A stretch of 64,000 nucleotides of DNA, taken from Cucumis sativus. Lineage: Eukaryota > Streptophyta > Magnoliopsida > Cucurbitales > Cucurbitaceae. Where the stretch lies: positions 20,788,272-20,852,271 of the forward strand of contig NC_026659.2 of assembly GCF_000004075.3 (NCBI RefSeq), read 5' to 3'. Each line of letters opens with the position of its first letter. Position 1 is the stretch's first letter. Below, one piece after another: positions 47,030-59,359 of the stretch. The position numbers and the translations under genes are program-made. The notes under the pieces are model-generated. The model did no database searches and had not been told where the DNA came from. It worked only from the letters and a program-made list of their open reading frames with translations.

Positions 47030-47919
47030 TTATGATTTTCCCATTCTGCCTTTTAAATGTTTGGACTTGTCTCTGTTAACAGTAGAAGGTTCAACGAGGT
47101 TAGCATTAATAGAACTTAGATCTTTAGAAACAAGCTTATCTTTCAATCTATTTACTTCTTCCTTGCGTGTATGGTTGATCAACTTCTGAAGTTTCAAGTC
47201 CTTCTTTTTATGTTTCAGGTGATTTCAGTAGTCGTTCCATAACAAAAAAAATTTCTCAAGCAATACATTCGCTTGGAGTATTTGACATATTTTCATTCCT
47301 TCGGATAGAATATTTGCCACCAAATTTTCATATTCATGAATTTGTTCCACAATAGATTTATCGTTTGTCATTTAAAACTATAGTCATTTTCCAACAACAT
47401 ACTTTTATCGGCTTACATCATCTCCATCATCTCCATTTAAAACTATTTGCAAATAGGCTAGGCAAATTTTTGGGCCACAAACGAATCAAACATTGGATCT
47501 GGCAAATGGTTTAATAAACACCCGCAAATTGTCTTGTTGTGCTTTGCTTATTTCTCAAGATCGACTATAGACACTTGCTTCAATTGGTCAACGATTGGAG
47601 GACTTGTGGATGATTCTAGATCAGAAGAAGGTGTTGAAATGGTTACTGCTGGATCAGATGGTGGATCAGTGATAAGAACATAGTCAACTTCCAGCTGCTG
47701 GAAAAAGTTTAGAACTTTCTTGGACCATCGATGATATTTCGTTCTATCAAGCAATTCGAGCTTGGACAAATTCAGAAGAACCTTGTTGGAATTTTTATCG
47801 ACATTATTATAATTGTTTTCAGATTGTTGGAACATAAGATTAGAATGTTGAACTAAATAGGTTGTTGTGTTGTGACAAACCACTGCCCTGAAAGCAATCA
47901 CAGCCCATTGAGGTGCCAA
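47030..47919 (-). pseudogene. Ty1/copia gag remnant
   Basis: From 47919 downward the minus strand reads LELLDRTKYHRWSKKVLNFF, QQLEVDYVLITDPP. Further on come DKSIVEQIHEYENLVANILS, LLWNDY followed by an in-frame TGA, then HLKHKKKDLKLQKLINHTRK and EEVNRLKDKL. These are hallmarks of the copia gag (UBN2-type) region. Frames are broken, and no zinc knuckle, integrase or RT was found. DNA above 47920 (48060-48170, with a CTATATAATG box at about 48090-48100, minus) looks like its LTR/leader. Confidence 0.75.
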
Positions 47920-48179
47920 TCGTGTTGTCGGTTGCTCCCCAATGTTAAAATAGCTCCCCTACTCAAATGTGCACTCATTGGAATAAAGAATAGAAACAAA
48001 ACAAAGATACTCATAACAATATAGAAAACAAAAATCAGAGATGGTGGAGTTGGGAGATCGTTTTTCAGTGTGTGAGAATATGAGGATGAGCTCATTATAT
48101 AGGAGGAGAAGGGCCAACTAAAGGTCGAATGTGAAGGGTTAAACGAGTGAACTGACGAGCCCAAATGTCCATAATGAGA

Positions 48180-49120
48180 AAGAAAAATAATTAATTACCA
48201 AATTATTCTTTTGAAAATGAACAGATTTAGGTAACAAAAATTACCTGTTTATCACACAAGCGCGGAAACCCGAATCACCTATCTGACCTACCGGGCGGCA
48301 ACAACATTTGCATATGGTGACATAAAATAATTGGTTAAGATTTGTAATAAAATTTGTAATAAAATAAAATAAATATATACATATATAAGTAATGTAAATA
48401 TATGAATTTAAAAATTGCATAAAAAAATAATAAAAAATAGTACATCCTTCCTGGAATATTGTTGAGAGAGTGAAAGTTTGTTAGATAACAAGTGAGTGCT
48501 AGAAAATAGGTAAGATTTTATCTTATATTGGTTTTTTCTTTGAACAAAAATCATTTCCATAAATAAAACTATAATTTGAAGAAGAAAATTATTGATATTT
48601 AAAATAAAAATTAATTGCAAGAGATAGAATTCAAACACAAGATGTTAGAGTTAGGGGACATAACCACTCCCCAAAAATAAAATTTACTTTTAAAGAGCAT
48701 TATTTAATATAGATTGTATTTTCAAACTTCAAAATAAATATTAAAATACAAAAATCGAGAATATAAGGGAGCACGTACCCCTGACCCCTTCTTAAATCCG
48801 TCCTTGTTTCTTGCTTGTTTAAAACATAAGTTGCTGAGTTTGTTCATATAGGTAGTTTTGTGTTTCATCTTTGATATTTAATGACTTGACCACTTTACTA
48901 AGATAAATAGATTTATTGTGATTATCCTTGACATGGATGTATTGAGTTGATCTTTTAAAATGAATAATGTGTTTTTACTAGGTCTTGCAAGAACCAACGG
49001 GAGTGGTGAAGCTACCAAACAAGTGTTGACATTTGGCAAGAAAACTTGTGATAGAACATCGTGATGGAACATTTGTTGACATAAAATATATATAGTGGTT
49101 CAAATACCCTCGACAATAGA
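48180..49120. other. No gene seen
   Basis: AT-rich repeat-like DNA; no supported exon. Confidence 0.4.
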
Positions 49121-49129
49121 ATGTCATGG

Positions 49130-49482
49130 TTTCCATATTATTGGCAAGAAAAACTTGTCGTTATATATTACTTTTTGACATTTTATAATTATCGTCAATA
49201 TACATAACACCACAGAAAATGCGTAATTTTGAATCAATTGATAACAATAATAATTATATGTCATAATATACTTGGCAATGACATTTTATGATTGTTAGTA
49301 ATTTTTCATTTTCGACACTTATTTTTTGTCATGAGAAGACCAATTGTGACATTTTTGTACAACTATCATCAATAATCATACCTCTATAGACAGTACAATG
49401 ATTGCAAATAAATATCATGAATTATAGATCTGACAGATTTTAAATATCATGGTAGCTCATTTTTCTTGTAGTGGTCTATCAA
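49130..49482. mobile_element. Degraded TIR element
   Basis: Right end TTTTTCTTGTAGTGG is the inverse of the CACTACAAGAAAAA terminus. The body repeats TGACATTTTATAATT and CAATTGTGACATTTTTG modules like those at 3761-4404. The left end is not clear. Confidence 0.4.
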
Positions 49483-49484
49483 TG

Positions 49485-50850
49485 ATATACTTCTAACCTT
49501 AATAGACTCTTATGGTCTATCAATGATATACCAATATTTTCAATTAGATATGGTCTATTATTATAGACTCTAACAAATTTACTAGTTTAAAAGGTTGCTA
49601 CATATGACAGTATTTGTCCCTAAATCGAAGGTGAGAATATCTATATGAAAAAAAAAAAAGTATATCCATGTAATTTGTTTTAATTATGTTTAGTTTCCTT
49701 TTTAACTTAAGAAAACTTCCAACAAATTGACCGTCATATGAATGGTTAGGAGCATTTTTTTTTTTACTTTTACATTAAATTTTCAAAGATAATTTTCTGG
49801 TGAGAAATTAATGAATTTTGTTCAAATACTAATGATGAATGTATTTTTAAAATTCTTTTAAAGTTTAAGACTATTTGTTAAATAACGGTTTTTATCCAAA
49901 ACTAATGGTAAGTATATTTTTGAACATATTTTTGAAAGTTCAATCAAAAGTTTTGAAAGTTGAAAGAACATTTTTACAGTAAAATTTAGGGGCATTTTAT
50001 ATATATATATATATATATATAATTTAGCTTTTTTTTTTCTTTTTTCAAAAGTACTTCTTCTACACTTAATCCCCTCCAACACTTCGACCATAAAGGTGAG
50101 TTAACACTAACCTATTTAACTGGACCGCTTATAGACCATCAATTAAGGGCTCATCTGGTAGAAGACTAATGCCTCCTTTGGGTGAATTTGCAACTACTCA
50201 ACAACACATGACCACACTGATCATTAACAATCCACTCACACCACTCCTTTGTCATCCTTAAAGGTTCACGTTTCGGATTGATATTGAACTTCCAAAAGCC
50301 GATATGTGAGGGAATCTAAGGAGATCGGAGAGGACGAGGAGGTGGAGAAACCTCACAAAAACTCCCTTTGACCTAGTTGACCGCAACGAGTGCTTTTGAA
50401 TTGAAATTTTGAGAGTGTTAGTGTTGAAAGATCATTGTTTAAACAAATCTTATTTCAATAGTTATATAGGTTCTATTCTATTGGATGATCAACATACAAT
50501 CCAACAACTCTTTCATCCAAACATGAAGGTTGCCACAAATTTTAATAATCTAGCTAAGACAACAACCAATACATGAGATGGTGAATATAAACCCCAAATC
50601 TTTAAAGAGAAATTACACTGCCACATGACTTGTAGAGTAGACTTCTCATGAGATGTACAAAAAGGAGAAAACAAGTTAGTGGTACTACTACAACAGGTTC
50701 CAAAGGTGGGCACTACAAGAATCCAATGAAGCTTCACCTACAATTAGACCCGCGGGTGAGAGAATTAAAACTCCCTACGCTACAAAGCTCAACAATAAAA
50801 CGGAATACTGCCTCAGGTTGGTCCATTGAATCAATTTTCTATTTACTTTT
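49485..50850. other. No gene supported
   Basis: Holds a (TA)13-type run at about 49997-50022 and pyrimidine-rich DNA. Nothing coding was recognised upstream of the cyclin promoter. Confidence 0.45.
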
Positions 50851-51042
50851 TTTAATACACAAATTTATTTTTCCTTTGCCTTTTCATTAAAAAAAAAAGA
50901 AAGAAAAACAAAAAAAAAACAAGCGTATTAGGGACAACGACGCCGAATATTATGAAAACAAAAGTCTTTTTCCTTTGTGTTTCTGAGCTCTTTACGGTTC
51001 TCACCCCCAACGGAATTTGCATAATTTTTCCGTTACAATTTG

Positions 51043-51050
51043 TATATATA
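51043..51050 (+). promoter_or_regulatory. TATA box of the cyclin D gene
   Basis: TATATATA about 195 bp upstream of the ATG, followed by a CT-rich leader (TTCTTCTTCACC), typical for plant genes. Confidence 0.55.
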
Positions 51051-51192
51051 CATCCCAACTTCCCCTTCGTCATTCCCTCATCCAAATTCAATTTCCATCC
51101 CATCTTCATCCACCCTCACACCCACACGTCTTCCCTTTTTCTTCTTCACCTCAATACTCCCGCGGTGTCTCCGGCTGTCTTTTCTCAATTGG

Positions 51193-51225
51193 ATGGGGAT
51201 GACCATGCTCTCTGAAAGAGAATGA
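51193..51225 (+). CDS. uORF in the cyclin D leader
   Basis: ATG at 51193 opens a 10-codon frame (MGMTMLSERE) with three in-frame ATGs, closing at TGA 51223-51225. It ends 19 nt before the main ATG. Such an uORF could reduce translation of the cyclin; whether the transcript includes it depends on the start site. Confidence 0.6.
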   Translation: MGMTMLSERE

Positions 51226-51244
51226 GGGATACTAAATCCCCATC

Positions 51245-53175
51245 ATGTCCATCTCTTCTTCCTCCGACTGCTTCATTGACTCTCACTTACTCTGTGATGA
51301 AGACTCCTCCGGTATTTTGTCCGGAGACTTACTGGAGTACTCCTCTGACCTTGAATCGCCGGCCAGCAGTGAGGATTCTATCGCCAGTTTCATAGAGGAC
51401 GAGAGGCACTTCGTTCCTGGAATTGATTATTTGTCGCGCTTTCAGTCTCAATCGCTCGATTCTTCCGCAAGAGCCGATTCTGTTGCATGGATTCTCAAGG
51501 TATTCCCTTCGATTCTTATTCTCCTCTCTTCACCGATCCGATTCATTTCTAATTCTATTCGTTTGTTTTACATTTACCTCTTGAAGAATCGTCGGCGATT
51601 CTCGAGTTGTAGATCTAGGTTTATATTCTTTAAGCAGAATTCAACGATTAAATGTAATCAAGCGGTTTCGATTCCGATTACACGAAGGCATCTGATTCTC
51701 CCTAATCCACAATGAATTAACCATCTCTTTTGTGAAATACTGTATTTAATTTCTGGAAAGTGTAACGAATGAATTTGTGTTGTTTGTTGTTGTTTCAGTG
51801 AAGACGATGAGTAGTACTGATCGATTGTACTGTATTTGTTGTTTCAGGTTCAAGCATATTACGGTTTTCAACCACTCACTGCATACCTTTCCGTCAACTA
51901 CTTGGATCGATTCCTTTATTCTCGCCGCTTGCCGGTAAAAGTCACTTTTACTTTATTGAAAATCATAGCGTCAAGTTTTGTCATGATTGTGTTGTTACTG
52001 TAAAGTTTTTTGATATTACCCCTGAGATTGGACATCACTTTGATCGTGATAATCAGTTAATTTTACTTTCTCTTTGAACTGTTCTGATCGTTGCGTCCTG
52101 AGAAATTTGTTCATAATTGGTTCCGAGTGTTTGTGATGAATGTTTGTTATTGAAATGTCGTTTATCAGGAAACAAATGGGTGGCCATTGCAGCTTCTTTC
52201 AGTGGCTTGTTTATCACTTGCAGCTAAAATGGAGGAACCCATTGTTCCTTCATTCGTGGATCTGCAGGTATTAATTTAGTTTTTGATATTCAGTATCAAT
52301 TTGAAGTTTGAAGAAAGAATTAAATTTAAATGGAATATTGATGATGAGATCATATATAGATTGAAGGAGCAAAATATATATTTGAACCTAGAACAATACG
52401 TAGGATGGAGCTACTTGTGCTGACAACTTTGAATTGGCGGCTCCGATCCGTTACACCATTCAGCTTTATCGGATTCTTCGCTTACAAAGTCGATCCTACA
52501 GGAACATTTTCCAGTTTTCTCAACTCACGCTCCACGGAAATCATTCTCTCCAATACTCGAGGTCATTAATTAATTAATTAATCAATCAATCTAATGAACC
52601 TTCATTTATATTGTCAATTATTAGCTTGGATTAGGAATGGCCACATTTAATTTTGAGTACTCATTTCATAATTTAGGCTTTAATAATGGTGGATTATTAT
52701 TTTTATTGAACAGACGCTACTTTTCTTGAGTACTGGCCTTCCTGCATTGCTGCCGCTGCTTTACTTTGTGCGGCAAATGAAATTCCCAATTTGACCCTCT
52801 TGAATCCTGAACATGCCCAGTCTTGGTGCAATGGACTCAGCAAAGTGAGTCTCTCTTTTTAAATTTGTAATTGAACCTTTCAATTAGATCATTATTTTGT
52901 ATATGATAATATTTTTGTTTCTTGTTTCTGGGTTTTTATAGGATAAAATAGTTGGGTGTTATCGGTTGATGCAACCGTTGACATTGGAGAGTCGTCGGAG
53001 GAAGGCACCGAAAGTGATACCGCAGCTCCGAGTGAGAGTCCGAGCTGGGTTGAGATACAGTGACTCGTCATCCTCTTCGTCCTCATCAAGGCTACCTTTT
53101 AAAAGGAGGAAGTTAAATAATTGCGTGTGGGTAGAAGATGACAAAGAAAATTCCAAGTTTAGAGCAGACGAATAA
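51245..53175 (+). CDS. CYCD1: D-type cyclin, CYCD1 class
   Basis: Six exons: 51245-51499, 51848-51934, 52169-52267, 52360-52561, 52714-52844, 52942-53175. All introns are GT-AG and phases agree (335 residues, close to known CYCD1 proteins). Residues 15-19 are LLCDE, the LxCxE retinoblastoma-binding motif. The cyclin box begins near residue 75: AWILKVQAYYGFQPLTAYLS, then VNYLDRFLYSRRLP and WPLQLLSVACLSLAAKMEEP. The C-terminal cyclin fold holds ELLVLTTLNWRLRSVTPFSF and the C-terminus is Ser- and basic-rich (KRRKLNN, a likely nuclear signal). It activates CDKA to phosphorylate RBR and promote G1/S entry. The CYCD1 subclass rather than CYCD2-7 is my judgement from memory. No defects seen. Confidence 0.93.
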
Positions 53176-54350
53176 TAATAAATATAAAAAGAGAGATAAA
53201 AGAAAAAAAAAAAAGGGTTTTGATGGGGGGTTTCTTTGCGGTGGTGGTCCAAACTACTTATCTTCAAAAAAGAAAAAGAAAAAAAAACCTTAAATTTTAC
53301 ATAATATATATAATTTGAGAGGGAGAGAGAGAGAGAGAAAAGGATGGAAGGATATAAGGGAAATGTATGAAGAGTTCTTTTTTGTTATTTTTGGGTAATT
53401 TCCAAAACCCAGTTCAGATTAAAAGAAAAAGAGAGAGAAATAGAAAATAAAGAGAGGAAAGTATTGGTTGGGTTTTGCAGATTCCCAAAGGCAACAAGGA
53501 GAGGTCTGGTTGTTGTTTGATTGTAGATATTATTTTGGTGTGAGAAATAAAAGGAAAATACAAAGAAAGAAAGAAAGAAAGATAAATACATAATTATATT
53601 TGTTTTGTTTGAAGAAAAGAAAAGACAAGAAAAAAGGAGTGAAGTGGTGGTGGGGGGTTGAATTCAGAGGGAGCATTTATGAATGATTTGAAAGAATATA
53701 GAGGGGTGGGTTCCACTGTCAGTAATGGTGGTGATAAAGAGAAAAGAGGAAAGTAGTTAATTTTTGCAGAGAATTGTTTTGTTTTGTGATTCAGCAGAGT
53801 GAAAAAAGAAAATAATAACATTAAAAAAAGTTAATGCAAAGGAATGGAAGGAGATGAACAGATCAATCCTCTTTCATCTATTACTTTGTTGAGTTAGAAT
53901 TAAATACTGTGGCGCACGTGGGAATGAAGCGTGTGTCTAAGTTAAATGTTATTTTATTTTATTTTTAATTTTTTTGCGGGAACTCAGTAGAGTATTTGTG
54001 TTTTATTTAGTTGGAGTTTCAATGTCAATGTTTTTGGCCTAATTATATATAAATATGTAATGAGGAATTTGTTTAATATTCATATGGAAAAGGGTGTTAT
54101 TATTTTTAATACTTTTGTTTTATAAAAAAAATAAAAAAAGAAAGATATATAAAAATGGTGGGATGGTTGGATTGGTGTTGTAGTTGTGAGTGAAGATAAT
54201 AGTTCCCATGTCTGCTGCATTGCACGTGATTCACTGCTGATTGTTTTTGTTCCCTTCTGCTCTCTTTTTAGTTTTTCTTATACCTCTCTCTCTCTTTTTC
54301 ATCTTTCATTTTGGTCATTTACCTTTTTTCTTTTATATATATATATAAAA
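53176..54350. other. Cyclin D 3' flank, no gene seen
   Basis: AATAATAAATATAAAA just after the stop may serve as poly(A) signal. The rest is purine-rich, with a (GA)n microsatellite near 53320-53340 and (GAAA)n near 53563-53582. Confidence 0.5.
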
Positions 54351-54351
54351 G

Positions 54352-54477
54352 AATCATTTTGTTCTTTTGTTTTTTAATAATTAAGCTTTAAGAAGTACCC
54401 TCTCCCTATATAACAATCATTTTGTTCTTTTGTTTTTTAATAATTAAGCTTTAAGAAGTACCCTCTCCCTATATAAC
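54352..54477 (+). repeat. 63-bp exact tandem duplication
   Basis: AATCATTTTGTTCTTTTGTT through CTCCCTATATAAC occurs twice with no visible mismatch (54352-54414, 54415-54477). Confidence 0.95.
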
Positions 54478-54479
54478 TA

Positions 54480-57400
54480 AGTTTCAAATAGTAAAAAAAG
54501 AATTTTGTTTTTTGTTCGTAAAATTTGACTAATATATGTTTTTTTTTTTTTAAAAAAAGTATCGTAAGTATTGTAAGAAAAAACTTTTCAACGCTTGAAA
54601 AAATAGTAATAAAACTCATCTCTTTCTCATGCCAACAAATACGGTTTAATATTTTTGGCAAGGGTTATATCATGTCATGGATGCTTATTTTTATTAATCT
54701 TTGTTAATTGTTTGGTCTTTTTAACACGTAAAGTTTTTTTTTTTTTTGGTTATTCACTTTCTATCAAAAAAATTTAATAAGTAGTGTTAAGAACTTGATA
54801 TTGTTTTTAAACTTTGATAATTATCAAAATTTTAAAAAATAAAGTTAAATTTTAATAAGTAGTTTATTTATTTTTAAACTTTGAAAAATAATTGTATAAA
54901 ATTGAGAAGAAATAAGCACAAAATTAAGATCCTATTATCATCATTGAAGTTTTAGCTTGGAAAATAGAAAGAAAAAAATGTATAAAAAAAAAGTTTTAAG
55001 GTTTGAAGAATTTTTAAGTTGTAAAATTTATGACCATTAATTTATTAGTTAATTTCTTTGAGTTATTTATTGGTCATTACTAATTTTAAATTAATTAGTA
55101 TTTTTTAATTCAATTTAATAATTAAGATGAAGTATATGTGAGATGTAGGTGACTTATGCACAACTGAGCTAGTATTTTGACGAAATAGTTTACTTCAAGG
55201 TGCTACATTATCAATTTGTATATTTTTTTAAGAGTGTAGAAGCAAAATCAAGATAAAAATTAAAATTGTATTTTTAAAATTTTCATGATCAAATAGATGT
55301 CCATGTTGCTAAACGTCAAGAGAATATATGATTATGTTTTTTTTTTTCTTTTTAGTTTCTTTTTATTCATATTTCTCATTTTTCTTAAGAAACACATTTG
55401 TTTTATAATTTATTAGCATTTTTTCAATTTTCAAAATTCATTTTTAAAAAGGCCAAGGGAGAGAAACTACACAAAATGGTTATTTAAATTTACATTATTT
55501 AAGTACTTATTACTTTTAATAAAACTTAAATATGCTAAAATCGAGCTATCTTGAGTTATTTTTTTATTAGTACAATTCCTTAGGCTGAACTAATCAACAA
55601 AAAAAAAAAAAAAATGACATTTACTTTTGAAACGAGGGATTGTTCATGTGACCTCTCAATGTCTCTTGAGCTAAGTCCAGTCGGTAAAATTGGGGGTTGA
55701 GTTGAGTTGGGGCAAACTCAACCAAAAATGAGTATGAATTCTGGTGTGGTCAAGTGAGAAAACGTATAGGGAAAATGAAAAAGAGTTTGTGAGGGAAAAA
55801 ACACGGCAAAATATTGTTATATCCTTAATTATTATTTTTTAAATGACCATCAATTACAATTACCTATATATTATAAGCTTCAAGTGTATTTAAATAAAAC
55901 AAAATTGAGAGTTTAAATTATGAAAATTCAAAATTTAAATGAATATCTAATTTAAATGATATAATTTTAGTTTAAAGTTTAATTCGATCAAAGTTTATGT
56001 TTGACTCTTTTCTATATTAAATATCTTAATTTTATTTAGAGGTACCATTTTTTATATCTATAAGAAATTAACTAAAGAATGTAAGTATGGTATATGATTA
56101 AGGTGGATTATGTATCTTATTGTATACTATTCATTTTGTAATTATTACACTTTGATCTAAATTGATTTTACAAAAAGGAAATCGTAAAAAATAGCAAATT
56201 TGACAAAATATTTACCTCATATAGCAAAAAGAGTACGTCGATGGAGATTGACCTTATGAATGGTAACCAATCCAAAAAAATTGTTGACTATAGGATTTTA
56301 AGTTAGAAAAAAAATGTAAAGATTAAGACTTGAATAACGAGTTAGAAAAGACTAAATGACAATTTTACCACTAAACTAGCTGTAAATATTGATATTATTT
56401 CAGTTTATATATAAAGAGCATAATGTTGAGCCCCTGAAACTATACCAAACCTATCAGTGCATATGAAGTTGGTGTATAAAGAAACAAAGACTCGCAACAC
56501 ATTCCCTTAAAACTTACTTGGTTTAATTTCAAGTAAGTTTAATACTAAATAAGATCAAAGACAATTCAATAATTTTTTGGACTATTTTTAAATATACAAA
56601 ATATCTAATCTATCTATAATAGACTATCTGTATTATGATAGATACATATAGTAATCTATCTTTGTCTATTGTAATCTATCACACGTAAATTATGATATAG
56701 TTGAAAGAAAAACAAGAAACTAAAATAGTGCTTTTGATAACAACTTTATATTGCTTCTTGTTCGGAGGATTTCAAAAACTAATTTTTGTGATTTTTCAAA
56801 AGTAATTCCATATTTCAAAAAGGAGTTTTTAGAAACATTACCATGAATGTACTCGTATTAAAATACGACATATTCATATCTAAATGATCAAAAGAGGATG
56901 TATAAATGAAAAAGAAGATGAAGAAAAGAAGTAAAAAAAGAAGTTGAAAAGATGGAGTAGGGAAGGGATATAGATCCGAAACATGTGGTATATTAGTTTA
57001 TTTGCATGTAGTAACAAAAACACAATGGCCCAATACAAAAAACATACACACCAAACGTAAGAGATTTGTGTAAGAGATGTAATATCATTATGATCACAAT
57101 GTTAAAAGAAAAAAGAAAGATATTGTGTATTGCATATTTGCATATGCATTTAAGAGGCATCTGACGAGCCACCTCTATATCCCTTCCTTTTATCTTATAG
57201 TTCCCTAAGCCTTCAACACATGGAATCCATTCAATGGAACATTTCTTTCTCTACTCCCCCACATGCTTCTTTTTCCATCACTCACATCACTCTTATCCTC
57301 TTTTCTTCTTTCAACCCTCCCATTTTTCAATTATTGAATTTCAAATTTTGAAAATGTACATTTCAATTTGAATAGGAACCCTGGTGTATCTTTTTTTTTT

Positions 57401-58400
57401 TTCTCTATCATTTTTTTATTATTTGAATAGGAAGGAGTGTGTATCTGGCCGTACATTAGGATTAGACAATTTAGTAAAGTGTATAAATATGGTTGTAGCT
57501 TATAATAGAAGACATTTTTCATGCAAAAATCGTCATAGTATTCAAGCTCATCATAATTCACTGATACCTAAGAATTGCATGCATGGCTAACTATGTCATG
57601 ATTTAAAGGATGGAAAAAAATGTTGTTTTACCTATTGTTTTTAGATGTCAAACCTATGATTTAAAGGATTTTAAGATTGTTGTTTAGCAAGAGATTTGTA
57701 TTGAATGACATTCGGTAGCTCCAAAAGAAATTATCTCGATTGTCATGATTAATTAAAGACATTCGTGTCAAGACCACTTGTGAAAGTTTTAATTCTATCA
57801 AACTACAAATCAACCTCTAAAAGGTTGCAAACTTTACTCTATGAGTGACCTTTTTTTTAATGAATTTTTAAGGCTCTGATCCAAGAAAAAAGGAGTGCCA
57901 TTGAAGAGGAGTCATGATAAGAAGAGTTATTTTGGCTAAGTATAAATAAGGGGGAATTTTGCGATGAACGATGCATTTGAGGAAAGCTAACGCGAGGAGA
58001 AATGCTTGCGTCCACTGTTGCATTGAAACAAGGCGACGCAATAGGATTGGCTAGCGAGGAAGAGGCATATGTTTGATGCAAAGAGCTATGCGTTCTGTGT
58101 AGTAATGAGGGGAAAAGTACTTGCGCCTAAATGTTATTGCGATGAAGTAGGTGTTTTGATTGAAAGGATGGACATTCATATGAGGTGACTAGACAACCAT
58201 ATGAGAGGAAGTAACTATTCTGTTTTTTTTTTTTTTTTTTCTGAAAAAAGAGTCAGGCGATAAATAGTTAAGCATTCCAAGAAGATAAAGTTAGCATTTC
58301 AAGGAAAATGTCTAATCGGAGGTGATAATCGACAACATGTCGAAATTATGTTGGTTGCATGACCTAATGAATTGTAGCTCTTGACAAGGGTAAAGGGTGA
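54480..58400. other. AT-rich intergenic DNA, no gene seen
   Basis: Open frames are short and low-complexity. A dispersed AATAGCAAATTTGACAAAAT repeat fragment lies at 56189-56230, and TCTATCTATAATAGAC-type repeats at 56600-56690. Confidence 0.5.
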
Positions 58401-58559
58401 AAATAACCCACTTATTTAAAAAGTCACTATAAATAGGTCCAAAGAGGTAAAAAAAAAATGAAGCATAAGATACTAAATGTTTTGATCAATTGTTAAGAGA
58501 AGGTGCATGGTGTTGAAAAACCAGTTGAGGGAATCACTAGACGAGAAGAGAAAACAAGA

Positions 58560-59359
58560 AGCAAAAAAGGAAAAAAATTGAGGCCAAGTATTTTCGTGAG
58601 TGATTTTTTTATTATAAATAAATGAATGTTTATAAATTATCTTTTATAAGTAAAAGAGATGTCAATGTTATTGTTTTTCTGAATAAAAGAAGTGTTTTAT
58701 GAATGATTGTATTGCAAAGTATTTCCTTCGTAATTTTATGTTTGATGTTTGTCATATGATTGATATCAACGTGATGTTTTGTATTGAAAGTAAGTTGTTG
58801 AATAAACGCTTCTCATTTGTTGACTGCAATTACCGTGAGATGCATGTTTGGCGCCGTATGACCAATCGCAAGACACTGGTGGAAATCCCAAGTTTAACGC
58901 AAGACACTAGTGGAAGTGAATCTCAGGTCTAAGCGAGTAAAGTGAATCCCATATCTAAATGAGGTTGAATCGTGAGACGTTGGTGAAGTGAATCCCAAGT
59001 CTCGACAATGAGTGATGAACCTCCTGATGAATGAAATGCGTGGAATTTATTTTGATTGTTGTGTTTATAATTTGATGTGATGAGAATTTATGTTCATAAG
59101 AGTAAGATTGCTATTATTGAAAGTGTTATTGTAAGGCCCTGATCGCATATCCCAATGCGATGAAGGCCTGGCGATAAGGATGATGCATGAAGAGACTTCT
59201 ATTGGTAAAATACAATTTGACGAAGGACTATACAACGAGAGACCTTTATGCAAAGAGGGTTGCGTGACGAACAAACAGACAAGTTGATCTACTTCACCTA
59301 CAAACATTGATGTGACCTAGGATGGCATTAGGTTGGCGATTGATTGATCCAGTTGCCTT
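58560..59359 (+). mobile_element. LTR-related sequence
   Basis: At 59130 the plus strand reads TGTAAGGCCCTGATCGCATA, then GATGAAGGCC and AGAGACTTCTATTGGTAAAA, matching the LTR start at 28811 read on the minus strand. The DNA before it (GCAAGACACTGGTGGAAATC, repeated with variation) is probably internal retrotransposon sequence. Confidence 0.45.

Noticed and set aside
50852..51225. Several open frames just upstream of the cyclin gene
   Set aside because: They arise from the CT-rich leader and promoter; only the ATG-led 10-codon uORF was retained.
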